Source of the DNA: Meridianimarinicoccus marinus
GTDB taxonomy: Bacteria; Pseudomonadota; Alphaproteobacteria; Rhodobacterales; Rhodobacteraceae
Assembly (NCBI RefSeq): GCF_040689105.1
Contig: NZ_JBFBVU010000003.1
Coordinates: forward strand, 186,001-250,000
Direction: 5' to 3'
DNA length: 64,000 nt
Below are positions 35,379 through 44,544 of the stretch, piece by piece. A program made the position numbers and the translations under genes. Positions within the stretch are counted from its first letter, which is position 1; each line of letters begins with the position of its first letter. The notes under the pieces are model-generated. The model searched no databases, was not told where the DNA came from, and was given only the letters and a program-made list of their open reading frames with translations.

Positions 35379-35792
35379 TCAGCCCGGCTCTACCTTGCGC
35401 GACGCCGGAAACTCCACCGGTCCGCCGTGCTTTTCCCAGGTGGAAAATCCCTCACGCAGATGCGCCGCGTCAAATCCCATGTCCTGCAGGGTGGCCACGG
35501 TCAGCGCCGACCGCCACCCCGAGGCACAATGGAAGACAAAGCTTTTATCCTGCTGGCCGAAGATCGTCTTGAAATACGGGCTGTCGGGATCGACCCAGAA
35601 TTCCACCATGCCGCGCGGCGCATGGAAACTGCCGGGGATATAACCCGACCTCTGTCGTTCGCGCACATCGCGGATATCCACGACAATCAGGTCCGGATCC
35701 CCAAGACGCGCAATCAGGTCCGGCGTCTCGATCTCGGTAATCCGGGCGCGTGCGGCGGCGACCATCTCGGCAACCGGAGTCTGAAGTCTCAT
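35379..35792 (-). CDS. Rhodanese-like domain protein
   Basis: A 137-residue single rhodanese domain. The active-site cysteine lies in FHCASGWRSA; the CH2A-like DIRDVRERQRSGYIPGSFHAP is typical. It moves sulfane sulfur or acts as a sulfur carrier. The ATG follows AGGA at eight bases. It is upstream of the VOC gene by 22 bases and likely shares its transcript. Confidence 0.85.
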   Translation of the reverse strand: MRLQTPVAEMVAAARARITEIETPDLIARLGDPDLIVVDIRDVRERQRSGYIPGSFHAPRGMVEFWVDPDSPYFKTIFGQQDKSFVFHCASGWRSALTVATLQDMGFDAAHLREGFSTWEKHGGPVEFPASRKVEPG

Positions 35793-36067
35793 GGGTCTGG
35801 TCCTGAGCTGGCAACAAACAGGTATCTCCAGCGTGCCTTGCCGGGCAGAGTCGCGCAACCGGGCTTGGGCCGATCCGGGGGGTGTTGACGCAGATTCGCG
35901 CGCCTTGTTCGTGTTATGGGCGAGTTGACGACGGCAAGGGCCCGGTTCGGACCCCGCGACCGTCACGTCGGATTGCGGTTTCATTCCGCGAGGGCTTGGG
36001 TATCCTTGCTCGCGAATCCGTGCCGGCCCCCTGTGCTGGCGCCCGCTTTTGCCAGAAAGAGTGCCCG

Positions 36068-37315
36068 ATGACCGACCTTGCATCCGCCGGCCCCGCCGAC
36101 CCCGACCTGTTCTGGATCGACACGCCCGAGCATCGCCGCTGGCTGCGCAATCAGGCCGGGGCGCTGCTGGATTTCCATCGTGCCGCCCTTGGCCCCGGAC
36201 CCGGCTTTCAGAACCTGGCGGTGGACGGCAGCCCGTTGCCAAGCACGCTGCAGGAGCTGCATCTGACCACCCGGCTTGTCCATTCCTATGCCCTGGGCAA
36301 ATTGCTGGGGCGCGAGGATGGCGACGCGATCATCGACCGCGGCATGGATCTGCTGTGGAACAGCCACCGCGACCGCCAGCACGGCGGCTATCTTTGGGGC
36401 ATCGACGGGCAGACCGCGGCCGACCCGCGCAAGCTGGCCTATGGACATGTCCATGTGCTTCTGGCCGGGTCGAGCGCGCGGATGGTGGGGCATCCGGATG
36501 CCGACCGGCTGATCGCCGATGTCACCGAGGTTCTGGACCAGCGCTATTGGGAAAACGCGCCGGGGCTGCTGAGCGACGAATACAACCGCGACTGGACCCC
36601 GTTTTCCGATTATCGCGGCATGAACGCCAACATGCACGGGGCCGAGGGGCTGATGACCGCCTATGAAGCCACGGGACGGCAGGTCTATCTGGACCGGGCC
36701 GGAAGCATCTTCGCGTTCTTCCTGTACGGCAAGGCGCCGGAAAACGGCTGGCGCATCCCCGAGCATTACACCGGCGACTGGTCGGTCGACCGGGACTATT
36801 CCGGCGATCCGATGTTCCGCCCCGCAGGCACCACCCCCGGCCATTCCTTCGAAATGGGGCGACTGCTGCTGCAATACTGGGATCTGACCGGGCGCACCGA
36901 CGACCGCGCCCCACAGACCGCACGCAAGCTGATCGACACGGCCTTCGAAGATGCCTGGGACAGCGACCGCGGCGGGATCTTTTACACCCTGAAGCATGGC
37001 GGCAGCCCCGGCATCCGGGATCGCTACTGGTGGCCGGTGACCGAGGCCATCGGCGCCTACGCCGCCTTGCTGAAAATGGAGCGCAACCGCCAGGACGAAA
37101 CCCGCTACCGCCAGCTCTGGCAGTTCGCCGCGTCCCATTTCATCGATACGGACCACGGCGGCTGGTTTCACGAGGTGGACGACAAGGGCCAACCGACCGC
37201 GACGCAGTTCAATGGCAAGCCCGACATCTACCACGCGCTTCAGGCCTGCCTGTTTCCGCTCAGCCCGGCGTTGTCGCACATCGCGCCCAGCCTGCAGGAT
37301 CTGCCCTCGGCCTGA
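36068..37315 (+). CDS. N-acylglucosamine 2-epimerase (AGE) family sugar isomerase
   Basis: A 415-residue (alpha/alpha)6-barrel protein. LTTRLVHSYALGKLLG, NANMHGAEGLMTAYEATG, TPGHSFEMGRLLLQYW and KPDIYHALQACLFPL carry the conserved His and Glu residues of the AGE/YihS/mannose isomerase group. It probably interconverts an aldose and ketose; which sugar is not visible. The 275 bases upstream, shared with the rhodanese gene, show no recognised element. Confidence 0.8.
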   Translation: MTDLASAGPADPDLFWIDTPEHRRWLRNQAGALLDFHRAALGPGPGFQNLAVDGSPLPSTLQELHLTTRLVHSYALGKLLGREDGDAIIDRGMDLLWNSHRDRQHGGYLWGIDGQTAADPRKLAYGHVHVLLAGSSARMVGHPDADRLIADVTEVLDQRYWENAPGLLSDEYNRDWTPFSDYRGMNANMHGAEGLMTAYEATGRQVYLDRAGSIFAFFLYGKAPENGWRIPEHYTGDWSVDRDYSGDPMFRPAGTTPGHSFEMGRLLLQYWDLTGRTDDRAPQTARKLIDTAFEDAWDSDRGGIFYTLKHGGSPGIRDRYWWPVTEAIGAYAALLKMERNRQDETRYRQLWQFAASHFIDTDHGGWFHEVDDKGQPTATQFNGKPDIYHALQACLFPLSPALSHIAPSLQDLPSA

Positions 37316-37324
37316 GCGGGGCGC

Positions 37325-37981
37325 CTATCCGGCTGAAACGCGGGCGCCGAACAGGGCCGAGCCGACGCGCACATGGGAGGCACCCAGTGCGATGGCCTGT
37401 TCGAAATCGGCGCTCATGCCCATGGACAGGCCGGTCAGCCCGTTGCGCTCGGCCATCTTGCGCAGCAGCGCGAAGTGCAGCGAGGGTTCCTCGTCCACCG
37501 GCGGGATGCACATCAACCCGTCCAGTGTCAGATCCATGGCGCGGCAGGCCCCGACGAAAGCATCCAAGGCCTCGGGCAGAACCCCGGCCTTCTGCGGCTC
37601 GGCCCCGGTGTTGACCTGCACGAACAGCTTCGGGCAATGCCCGCGCTCCTGCGCCAGATCGGCCAGTTTGCGCGCCAGTTTCTCGCGGTCCAGTGAATGG
37701 ATGGTGCCGAACAGTTCCACTGCTGGGCGCAGCTTGTTCGATTGCAGCGGCCCGACCAGATGCAGGTCCAGCCGGTCGTACTGCTCCAGCAGCGGGGTCC
37801 AGCGTCCGGTAGCTTCCTGCACGCGGTTCTCGCCGAACACCCGGTGGCCTTCGTCCAGTACCGCGGTCACGCGTTCCAGCGGCTGAACCTTCGAAATGGC
37901 GATCAGTGTGGTGCTGCCCTGCGGCCGGCCGGCAGCGGCTTCGGCCTTGTGGATGCGGGCAGTTATTTCGGCAAGAGGCAT
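37325..37981 (-). CDS. YggS-type PLP homeostasis protein
   Basis: A 218-residue alanine-racemase-fold protein. The PLP lysine is in LIAISKVQP; FGENRVQEA, HLVGPLQSNK, LFVQVNTGAEPQKAG and GLSMGMSADFEQAIALGASHVRVGSALFG are hallmark blocks. These proteins buffer free pyridoxal phosphate. The start MPLAEI was chosen over an upstream extension because homology begins there. Confidence 0.92.
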   Translation of the reverse strand: MPLAEITARIHKAEAAAGRPQGSTTLIAISKVQPLERVTAVLDEGHRVFGENRVQEATGRWTPLLEQYDRLDLHLVGPLQSNKLRPAVELFGTIHSLDREKLARKLADLAQERGHCPKLFVQVNTGAEPQKAGVLPEALDAFVGACRAMDLTLDGLMCIPPVDEEPSLHFALLRKMAERNGLTGLSMGMSADFEQAIALGASHVRVGSALFGARVSAG

Positions 37982-38032
37982 GGGCGTCTCATGGCTTCCT
38001 GAACAGTCGGGAATGTTCAAACATGCAGGCGC

Positions 38033-38066
38033 ACAAAAGGAAAGAGCGGACCCGAAGGCCCGCTCT
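38033..38066 (-). terminator. Rho-independent terminator of the porin gene
   Basis: Reading the minus strand after the porin stop, AGAGCGGGCC pairs with GGTCCGCTCT (one G-T pair) around a TTCG tetraloop, followed by TTTCCTTTTG. This is a textbook intrinsic terminator for an abundantly expressed gene. Confidence 0.85.
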
Positions 38067-38088
38067 CCCAATCAAGATCGTGTTCAGA

Positions 38089-39051
38089 TTAGAACGCGAA
38101 CTTCAGACCGAAGTCGCCGGTGGTGTCGCCGCCGAAGACCGACGCGATACCGCCAACCAGCGATGCGCCGCCGCCCAGGTCGTAGGAAGCACCCAGACCG
38201 TAGTTTTCCAGCTTGTCGTCGGTGATGGTACCAATGGTCGAGGTTGCACCCTTCAGACCTTCAAGGACGCGGTAGTAGGCTGCGACCGAGAACTGACCGA
38301 AGTCGCCGATGGCCGACACACCGTACTGGTCAGCGTCCTGGCTGCCCTGCGAGATCTGACCGTAAGCACCCTTCAGAGTGATGTTCGCGAAGGTCACATA
38401 GGCCTGACCGATCACCTGCTCGGTGTCTTCGCCCACGTTGGTGAAGATGTCGTAGTCGGTGCCGTCGATCGAGATCTGCACGGTACCGCCTTCAGGCAGG
38501 TATTCGTAGCCGAGGCCAACGCCCCACATGCCACCGTCCCAGCCGGCACCAACCGAGTATTCCTGGTCGTCCGACAGCGACAGACCCAGGGTCAGGCCTT
38601 CCCAGGCGTAGGTGTACAGAGCCGACGGATCGTTGGCGCCGAACAGGTACAGCATTTCGTTCTGGTCGAACAGACCCTGCAGCGAGATCATGGCCAGGTC
38701 GCCAACAACGGTCTCGGCTGCGCCGTCCACGTCACCCATTGCCAGGGTGCCGAAAGTGTCGGACGAGATGAAGACTTCGCCTTCGGTGCCGCTTTTGCCA
38801 CCGATGGAGTTGTCTGCACGGATCGAGCCGCCAAAGGTCATGCCGCCGTCGGTTTCACCCGAAGCTGCGAACTTGATGCGGATCCGGCTGTTGAACTGCC
38901 AGTTCTGCTCTTCGCCGTAGTTGTCGACACGTGCGAATGCGTCATCGTAGTAGACAACACCCATACGGCCGTCGCCCGAAACTTTGACATCTGCGGCTGC
39001 GATACCCGCGGTTACGACCAGTGCGGTCGAGGCAAGAAGAATCTTTTTCAT
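38089..39051 (-). CDS. Outer-membrane porin, Rhodobacter type
   Basis: A 320-residue general porin. The signal peptide is MKKILLASTALVVTAGIAAA; the mature barrel starts DVKVSGDGRMGVVYYDD, has the acidic constriction-loop region, and ends in FGLKFAF with terminal Phe for BAM recognition. GAGGGAA is five bases before the ATG. Strong codon bias towards common codons and a strong terminator fit high expression. Confidence 0.92.
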   Translation of the reverse strand: MKKILLASTALVVTAGIAAADVKVSGDGRMGVVYYDDAFARVDNYGEEQNWQFNSRIRIKFAASGETDGGMTFGGSIRADNSIGGKSGTEGEVFISSDTFGTLAMGDVDGAAETVVGDLAMISLQGLFDQNEMLYLFGANDPSALYTYAWEGLTLGLSLSDDQEYSVGAGWDGGMWGVGLGYEYLPEGGTVQISIDGTDYDIFTNVGEDTEQVIGQAYVTFANITLKGAYGQISQGSQDADQYGVSAIGDFGQFSVAAYYRVLEGLKGATSTIGTITDDKLENYGLGASYDLGGGASLVGGIASVFGGDTTGDFGLKFAF

Positions 39052-39304
39052 CGGTTCCCTCGTAGATAAAGGTGGTCCTCAAATCGGGAGCACCCGTTTG
39101 AGCTGGACCCTATCTCTCGCTTTCCGCCGCCCAAAACAAGAAGCACCGAAAGCAACCGCAAATCATGATCCCGAATTGGTGCAGCTTTGCCACAGTGAAA
39201 CCGGCGCCGCGGCGGTACGGCAAGCGGATGCTGCGGCCTTTGGCTTGTCCGCGGCAAGGGGGTCGGCTAGGGATTGCAGGACATCAGGATCAGGAACGAC
39301 GCGC

Positions 39305-39772
39305 ATGACCTTTAAACCCAGTCGCCCCTTGCTGTGCACGGTATTGATCTGTGCCGGGCTGGCATCCTGTGGCCCGACCGGGCAGCAGGTGACCGAGGTG
39401 CCTCTGGCCGGGGATGATCCGGTGCCCGACTCGACCCTGTGGGACCTGTTCCAGAATGTCGACGACCCCAATGTCACGCTGGAAGTGAACCGCTACCTGT
39501 GGACCGCCGCGCTGGAGGTGCTGGACTTCATGCCGGTCGAGGCCTCGGATCCGTTTTCCGGCGTCATCGTGATGGGCTATGGCACACCGCCCGGCGGCAG
39601 CCGCGCCTATCGCGCCACCGTCTATGTGCAGGACCCGGCGCTGGATGCCCGGTCGCTGAACCTGGCGTTGTCGTCACGCTCGGGCCCGGCTTCGCCGGAC
39701 ACCGTGCGCGCGGTGGAAGACGCGATCCTGACCCACGCCCGTATGCTGCGCATCCGCGACCAGAACCTGTAA
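39305..39772 (+). CDS. DUF3576 lipoprotein
   Basis: A 155-residue protein with a lipobox signal (VLICAGLASC). The mature part, with DPNVTLEVNRYLWTAALEVLDFMP and DPFSGVIVMGYGTPPG, matches DUF3576, a family I know to sit before leuS in alphaproteobacteria. Likely anchored in the outer or inner membrane. Precedes leuS by 65 bases in the same direction. Confidence 0.8.
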   Translation: MTFKPSRPLLCTVLICAGLASCGPTGQQVTEVPLAGDDPVPDSTLWDLFQNVDDPNVTLEVNRYLWTAALEVLDFMPVEASDPFSGVIVMGYGTPPGGSRAYRATVYVQDPALDARSLNLALSSRSGPASPDTVRAVEDAILTHARMLRIRDQNL

Positions 39773-39837
39773 CGCCGGTTTCGGGGCGGCAGCGTCCGGC
39801 CGGTGTGACCAAGACCAAGAATCAGAAAGATCAGCCC

Positions 39838-42402
39838 ATGTCGCGATACGACGCCGCCACCATCGAAGCAAAATGGCAGCAGGCCTGGGACGAGGCCGAG
39901 GTGTTCCGGGCCAAGGCCGACCCGGGCCGTCCCAAGTATTACGTGCTCGAGATGTTCCCCTACCCCTCGGGCGCGCTGCACATGGGCCATGTGCGCAACT
40001 ACGCCATGGGCGACGTGGTGGCGCGCTACAAGGCGGCGCAGGGATTCTCGGTGATGCATCCGATGGGCTGGGACGCCTTCGGCCTGCCGGCGGAAAACGC
40101 CGCTATGGAGCGCAAGATCCATCCCGGCGAATGGACCTATGCCAATATCGCCAACATGAAGCAGCAATTCGCCAGCCTCGGGCTGTCGCTGGACTGGTCG
40201 CGCGAATTCGCCACCTGCGATCCCGAATACTATGGCCAGCAGCAGGCGCTGTTCATCGACTTCCTCGACAAGGGTCTGGTGTATCGCAAGAACGCGGTGG
40301 TGAACTGGGATCCGGTGGACATGACCGTTCTGGCCAACGAGCAGGTGGAAAACGGGCGCGGCTGGCGCTCGGGCGCGCTGGTCGAGCGCAAGGAGCTGAC
40401 GCAGTGGTTCTTCCGCATCTCGGAGCATTCCGAGGAATTGCTCACCGCGCTGGACGGGCTGACCGACTGGCCCGAGAAGGTGCGCACCATGCAGGCCAAC
40501 TGGATCGGCCGAAGCCAGGGCCTGAAGTTCGCCTTCGACCTGACCGCGCCCGCCGGCGGGCAGGAGAAGATCGAGGTCTTCACCACCCGGCCCGACACGC
40601 TGATGGGGGCCAGCTTCGTCGGCATTTCGCCCGACCATCCGCTGGCCCGTGCGCTGGAAGCCGAGAACCCCGAAATCGCCGCCTTCTGTGCCGAATGCCG
40701 GCGCATGGGCACCTCGGAGGCGGATCTGGAAACCGCCGAGAAGAAAGGCTTCGACACAGGGTTGAAGGCACGCCACCCCCTTGATCCGTCTTGGGAATTG
40801 CCGGTCTGGATCGCCAATTTCATCCTGATGGACTATGGCACCGGCGCGGTCTTTGCCTGCCCGGCCCATGACCAGCGCGATTTCGAGTTCTCGCGCAAAT
40901 ACGGCCTGCCGATCAAATCGGTCTTCGTGCCCGCCGATGCGCCCGCGGAGGCCGGGCCTGAGTATTTGGACCAAGAAAAAGAAGCATTCGTGCCCGCGAA
41001 AACCGAAGCTGTGCGTTATGTCATGGCTTTCGCGGGCGATCCGAAAACCGGCGAGGAAGGAGTTGCAGCGGCCATCGCGGCGGCGGAATCCGCCGGATGG
41101 GGCGAGGGCGTGACCCAGTTCCGGCTGCGCGACTGGGGGCTGTCGCGGCAGCGCTACTGGGGCTGTCCGATCCCGGTGGTGCATTGCGAGACCTGCGGCG
41201 TGGTGCCGGAGAAAAAGGAAAACCTGCCGGTCCGCCTACCCGAGGATGTCAGTTTCGACAAGCCCGGCAATCCGCTGGACCGGCATCCGACCTGGCGCGA
41301 TGTGCCCTGCCCCGCCTGCGGCGCGCCCGCCAAGCGCGAAACGGACACCATGGACACCTTTGTGGACAGTTCATGGTATTACGCGCGGTTCACCTCGCCG
41401 GGGGCGGTGACGCCCACCGACCGGGCCGAGGCGGACTACTGGATGAACGTCGACCAGTATATCGGCGGCATCGAACACGCGATTCTGCATCTGCTGTATT
41501 CGCGGTTCTTCGCTCGCGCCATGGCGATCTGCGGGCATCTGCCTGACAGCGCGAAGGAGCCGTTCAACGCGCTGTTCACGCAAGGCATGGTCACCCATGA
41601 GATCTATCAGACCCGAGATGACCGGGGCCGCCCGGTTTATCACCTGCCGACAGATGTGCAGGACGGCAAGCTGGCGGATGGCACCGAGGTCGAGGTGATT
41701 CCCTCGGCCAAGATGTCCAAATCCAAGAAGAATGTCGTCGATCCGGTGGCCATCGTAGCCGGTTTCGGCGCCGACACAGCGCGCTGGTTCATGCTGTCCG
41801 ACAGCCCGCCTGAGCGCGACGTGGAGTGGACCGCAGCCGGGGCCGAAAGCGCCTTCAAGCATCTGTCGCGGGTCTGGCGCATGGCCAGCGAGCTGGCCGC
41901 CCATGCCGAGGCCGGCGGCGAGATCGGCGACGACGATCTGGCTCGCGCCACCGCCCGTGCCATCCGCGACGTGACCGAGGGGATCGAGGGCTTTGCCTTC
42001 AACACTTCGGTGGCCAAGCTTTATGGGTTCACCAACACGCTGCACAAATCCAAGGCGCTCGAGGCCGACCGGGCCCGCGCGCTGCGGGTGATGGCGCAAC
42101 TGATGTCGCCGATGACCCCGCATCTGGCCGAGGAAATCTGGTCGATGCTGAAGGGCGAAGGGCTTGTCGCGCAAGCCGCCTGGCCGAAGGCCGATCCGGC
42201 GCTGCTGGTCGAGGCCAATGTGACCCTGCCGATCCAGATCAACGGCAAGCGCAAGGCCGAGATCTCGGTCGCCAAGGACATGCCCAAGGCCGAGATCGAG
42301 GCCGTGGTGCTGGCCCATGAGGCGGTGCTGAAGGCCCTGGCCGGCGGCGCGCCAAAAAAGCTGATCGTGGTGCCGGGGCGCATCGTCAATGTGGTGGTCT
42401 GA
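39838..42402 (+). CDS. leuS: Leucyl-tRNA synthetase
   Basis: An 854-residue class Ia synthetase, complete. HIGH is PYPSGALHMGHVRNY; the CP1 editing domain carries TTRPDTLMGASFV; the zinc-like domain has CETCGVVP and CPACGAP; KMSKS is SAKMSKSKKN; the C-terminal tRNA-binding domains follow. The stop lies inside the start region of lptE. Confidence 0.97.
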   Translation: MSRYDAATIEAKWQQAWDEAEVFRAKADPGRPKYYVLEMFPYPSGALHMGHVRNYAMGDVVARYKAAQGFSVMHPMGWDAFGLPAENAAMERKIHPGEWTYANIANMKQQFASLGLSLDWSREFATCDPEYYGQQQALFIDFLDKGLVYRKNAVVNWDPVDMTVLANEQVENGRGWRSGALVERKELTQWFFRISEHSEELLTALDGLTDWPEKVRTMQANWIGRSQGLKFAFDLTAPAGGQEKIEVFTTRPDTLMGASFVGISPDHPLARALEAENPEIAAFCAECRRMGTSEADLETAEKKGFDTGLKARHPLDPSWELPVWIANFILMDYGTGAVFACPAHDQRDFEFSRKYGLPIKSVFVPADAPAEAGPEYLDQEKEAFVPAKTEAVRYVMAFAGDPKTGEEGVAAAIAAAESAGWGEGVTQFRLRDWGLSRQRYWGCPIPVVHCETCGVVPEKKENLPVRLPEDVSFDKPGNPLDRHPTWRDVPCPACGAPAKRETDTMDTFVDSSWYYARFTSPGAVTPTDRAEADYWMNVDQYIGGIEHAILHLLYSRFFARAMAICGHLPDSAKEPFNALFTQGMVTHEIYQTRDDRGRPVYHLPTDVQDGKLADGTEVEVIPSAKMSKSKKNVVDPVAIVAGFGADTARWFMLSDSPPERDVEWTAAGAESAFKHLSRVWRMASELAAHAEAGGEIGDDDLARATARAIRDVTEGIEGFAFNTSVAKLYGFTNTLHKSKALEADRARALRVMAQLMSPMTPHLAEEIWSMLKGEGLVAQAAWPKADPALLVEANVTLPIQINGKRKAEISVAKDMPKAEIEAVVLAHEAVLKALAGGAPKKLIVVPGRIVNVVV

Positions 42403-42901
42403 GACCAGCCCCGGGCCGACAAGGCGCGGCACTCTGGCCGCGCTGGCGGCGGTTCTTGTGGCCTCGGCCTGTGAATTCACGCCGGTTTACGCGCCTGGCG
42501 GACAGGGCGCGGCCCTGTCGGGCAACGTCGATGTGGCCTTCCAGAACGGCAATGTGGAGTTTTCTCTGGGGCAGGCGTTGCAGGATCGGCTGGGGCCGCC
42601 GCAATCGCCGCGCTACCGGCTGAGCTATACCCTGCGCACCCGCTCCGAACGGGTGGCGATCACCACCGCGCAAAGCACCAACCAGTTCAACCTGATCGGC
42701 GTGGCGACCTATCAGCTGGTCGACACTTCGACCGGCGGCGTTGCCATGTCGGGGCGGGTGGACGGGTTTTCCAGCTACAACTCGTCGGGCATTTCGGTGT
42801 CCACGCAGGCGGCCGAGCGTGACGGCTATGACCGCCTGACGGTGATCCTGGCCGACAAGATCATGTCGCGCCTGATCGCCGGGCCGGAGTTGTCGCGGTG
42901 A
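42389..42901 (+). CDS. lptE: LPS-assembly lipoprotein LptE
   Basis: A 170-residue lipoprotein: hydrophobic signal ending LVASAC (lipobox Cys), then FTPVYAPGG, the usual LptE mature start. LptE plugs LptD in the outer membrane for LPS insertion. The ATG overlaps leuS by 14 bases, suggesting coupling. Position between leuS and holA is the standard order. Confidence 0.88.
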   Translation: MWWSETSPGPTRRGTLAALAAVLVASACEFTPVYAPGGQGAALSGNVDVAFQNGNVEFSLGQALQDRLGPPQSPRYRLSYTLRTRSERVAITTAQSTNQFNLIGVATYQLVDTSTGGVAMSGRVDGFSSYNSSGISVSTQAAERDGYDRLTVILADKIMSRLIAGPELSR

Positions 42902-43923
42902 AACTATCTGCACGGGATGCGGCCGGGTATTTTGCCCGCCCGGACCCGAAGAAGGCGGGGCTGCTGATCTATGGTCCCGACGCCATGCGCGTGGCGCTGA
43001 AACGCCAGCAGGTCATCGCCGCGCTTGTGGGGCCTGAAGGCGAGGCCGAGATGCGGCTGACCCGGCTGGCCCCCGGCGATCTGCGCGGCGATCCGGCGGC
43101 GCTGGGGGATGCGACCCGCGCGGCGGGGTTCTTTCCCGGCCCGCGCGTGGTCTTCGTGGACATGGCCCCCGACAGTCTGGCCGGTGCCGTGACATCCGCG
43201 CTGGAGGCCTGGCAGCCCGGCGATGCGCAGATCGTCGTGACCGCCGGCAACCTGAAAAAATCCTCGGCCCTGCGCAAGCTGTTCGAGACGCACAAGTCGG
43301 TCTATGCAGCAGCGGTCTATGCCGATCCACCCAACCGCGTTGAGATCGAGGCTGCACTGGCGCAGGCCGGGCTGCGGGATCTGCCGCGCGCGGCGATGGA
43401 CGATCTGGTGGCGCTGGCCGAAACCCTCGACCCCGGCGATTTCGCCCAGAACGTGGAAAAACTGGCGCTGTACAAGCTGAACGATCCCGCGCCGGTCAGC
43501 GGCGAGGATATTGCCGCCATCGCCCCCCTGTCCACCGAGGCCGAAGTCGATCAGCTTCTGGCGGTGGTGGCGGGCGGACGCGCCGATGCGCTGGCCACCA
43601 CACTGCGGCGGCTGAAGGATCAGGGCGTCGCGCCGGTGACCCTGTGCATCGGGGCGCTGATGCATTTCCGTACCCTGCACATGATCGCCGCCCATCCCGG
43701 CGGCGTGTCCGAGGGCGTCGCCCGGCTGCGGCCGCCGCTGTTCGGCCCGCGCCGCAACGCCATGCAGCGGCAGGCCCAGCACTGGGGGGCCGCACGGCTG
43801 GAAGAGGCGCTGGCGGTGCTGGTTGAAACCGATCTGGCGCTGCGCGCGGCCGGGGCCACGGCGCCGCAGGCCGCATTGATGGAACGGGCCCTGTTCCGTC
43901 TGACATATCTGGGGAGACGTTGA
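42898..43923 (+). CDS. holA: DNA polymerase III delta subunit
   Basis: A 341-residue clamp-loader delta subunit: GLLIYGPDAMRVALKRQQV at the start and VAGGRADALATTLRRLKDQGV in domain III are characteristic. It opens the beta clamp. Starts with GTG, overlapping the lptE stop (GTGA). Confidence 0.92.
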   Translation: MKLSARDAAGYFARPDPKKAGLLIYGPDAMRVALKRQQVIAALVGPEGEAEMRLTRLAPGDLRGDPAALGDATRAAGFFPGPRVVFVDMAPDSLAGAVTSALEAWQPGDAQIVVTAGNLKKSSALRKLFETHKSVYAAAVYADPPNRVEIEAALAQAGLRDLPRAAMDDLVALAETLDPGDFAQNVEKLALYKLNDPAPVSGEDIAAIAPLSTEAEVDQLLAVVAGGRADALATTLRRLKDQGVAPVTLCIGALMHFRTLHMIAAHPGGVSEGVARLRPPLFGPRRNAMQRQAQHWGAARLEEALAVLVETDLALRAAGATAPQAALMERALFRLTYLGRR

Positions 43924-43926
43924 ACC

Positions 43927-44544
43927 ATGTACACCGTGATCGGACTGCCGCGCACCCGCACCTTCCGCGTGATCTGGATGCTGGAGGAAGCGGGGCTGGA
44001 CTATGATCTGATCCCGGCGCCGCCGCAATCGGACCGGGTCGTCGCCCACAACGATCTGGGCAAGGTACCGATCCTTCTGGTCGAGGGCGAGCCGCTGACC
44101 GACAGCACCGCGATCCTGAACTTTCTGTCCGACCGGCACGAGGTTCTGACCTATCCTGCAGGCTCGATGGAGCGCGCCCGCCAGGACGGGCTGACGCATT
44201 TCCTGCTGGACCAGTTCGATGCGGCGCTGTGGACCGCCGCGCGGCACAGTTTCATCCTGCCTGAGGAACACCGGATGCCCGCCATCAAGGACAGCCTGCG
44301 GTGGGAGATGCGACGCTCGGCCAAGGCGCTGGCGCGGCGCATCGGCGACGGTCCCTGCCTGATGGGCGAGGTTCTGACCGTCCCTGACATCCTTGCCGCC
44401 CATTGCCTGAACTGGGCCAATGTGGCGAAATTCGACCTGAACCTGCCGGAGCTGGACGATTATCTGGCGCGGATGCAGGCGCGACCGGCCTACAAGGCGG
44501 CGGTGGCGCGCGGGCAGGCGGCACTCAACTCAGACGCGGGCTGA
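43927..44544 (+). CDS. Glutathione S-transferase family protein
   Basis: A 205-residue GST: thioredoxin-like N-terminal domain (TRTFRVIWMLEEAGLDYDLI, GKVPILLVEGEPLTDSTAIL with the glutathione-binding VP and DS) and helical C-terminal domain (TVPDILAAHCLNWA). Class cannot be fixed. Three bases after holA; its last 20 bases overlap the opposite-strand flavoprotein gene. Confidence 0.88.
   Translation: MYTVIGLPRTRTFRVIWMLEEAGLDYDLIPAPPQSDRVVAHNDLGKVPILLVEGEPLTDSTAILNFLSDRHEVLTYPAGSMERARQDGLTHFLLDQFDAALWTAARHSFILPEEHRMPAIKDSLRWEMRRSAKALARRIGDGPCLMGEVLTVPDILAAHCLNWANVAKFDLNLPELDDYLARMQARPAYKAAVARGQAALNSDAG

Noticed and set aside
35793..36067. Riboswitch upstream of the AGE-family gene
   Set aside because: GC-rich with some inverted segments, but no conserved core of a riboswitch class I know could be recognised.
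33456..37315. Sulfur-sugar (sulfoquinovose) gene cluster from ASST-like, rhodanese and AGE-family genes
   Set aside because: Genes are on mixed strands, separated by unrelated genes, and lack sulfoquinovosidase, aldolase or transporter partners.
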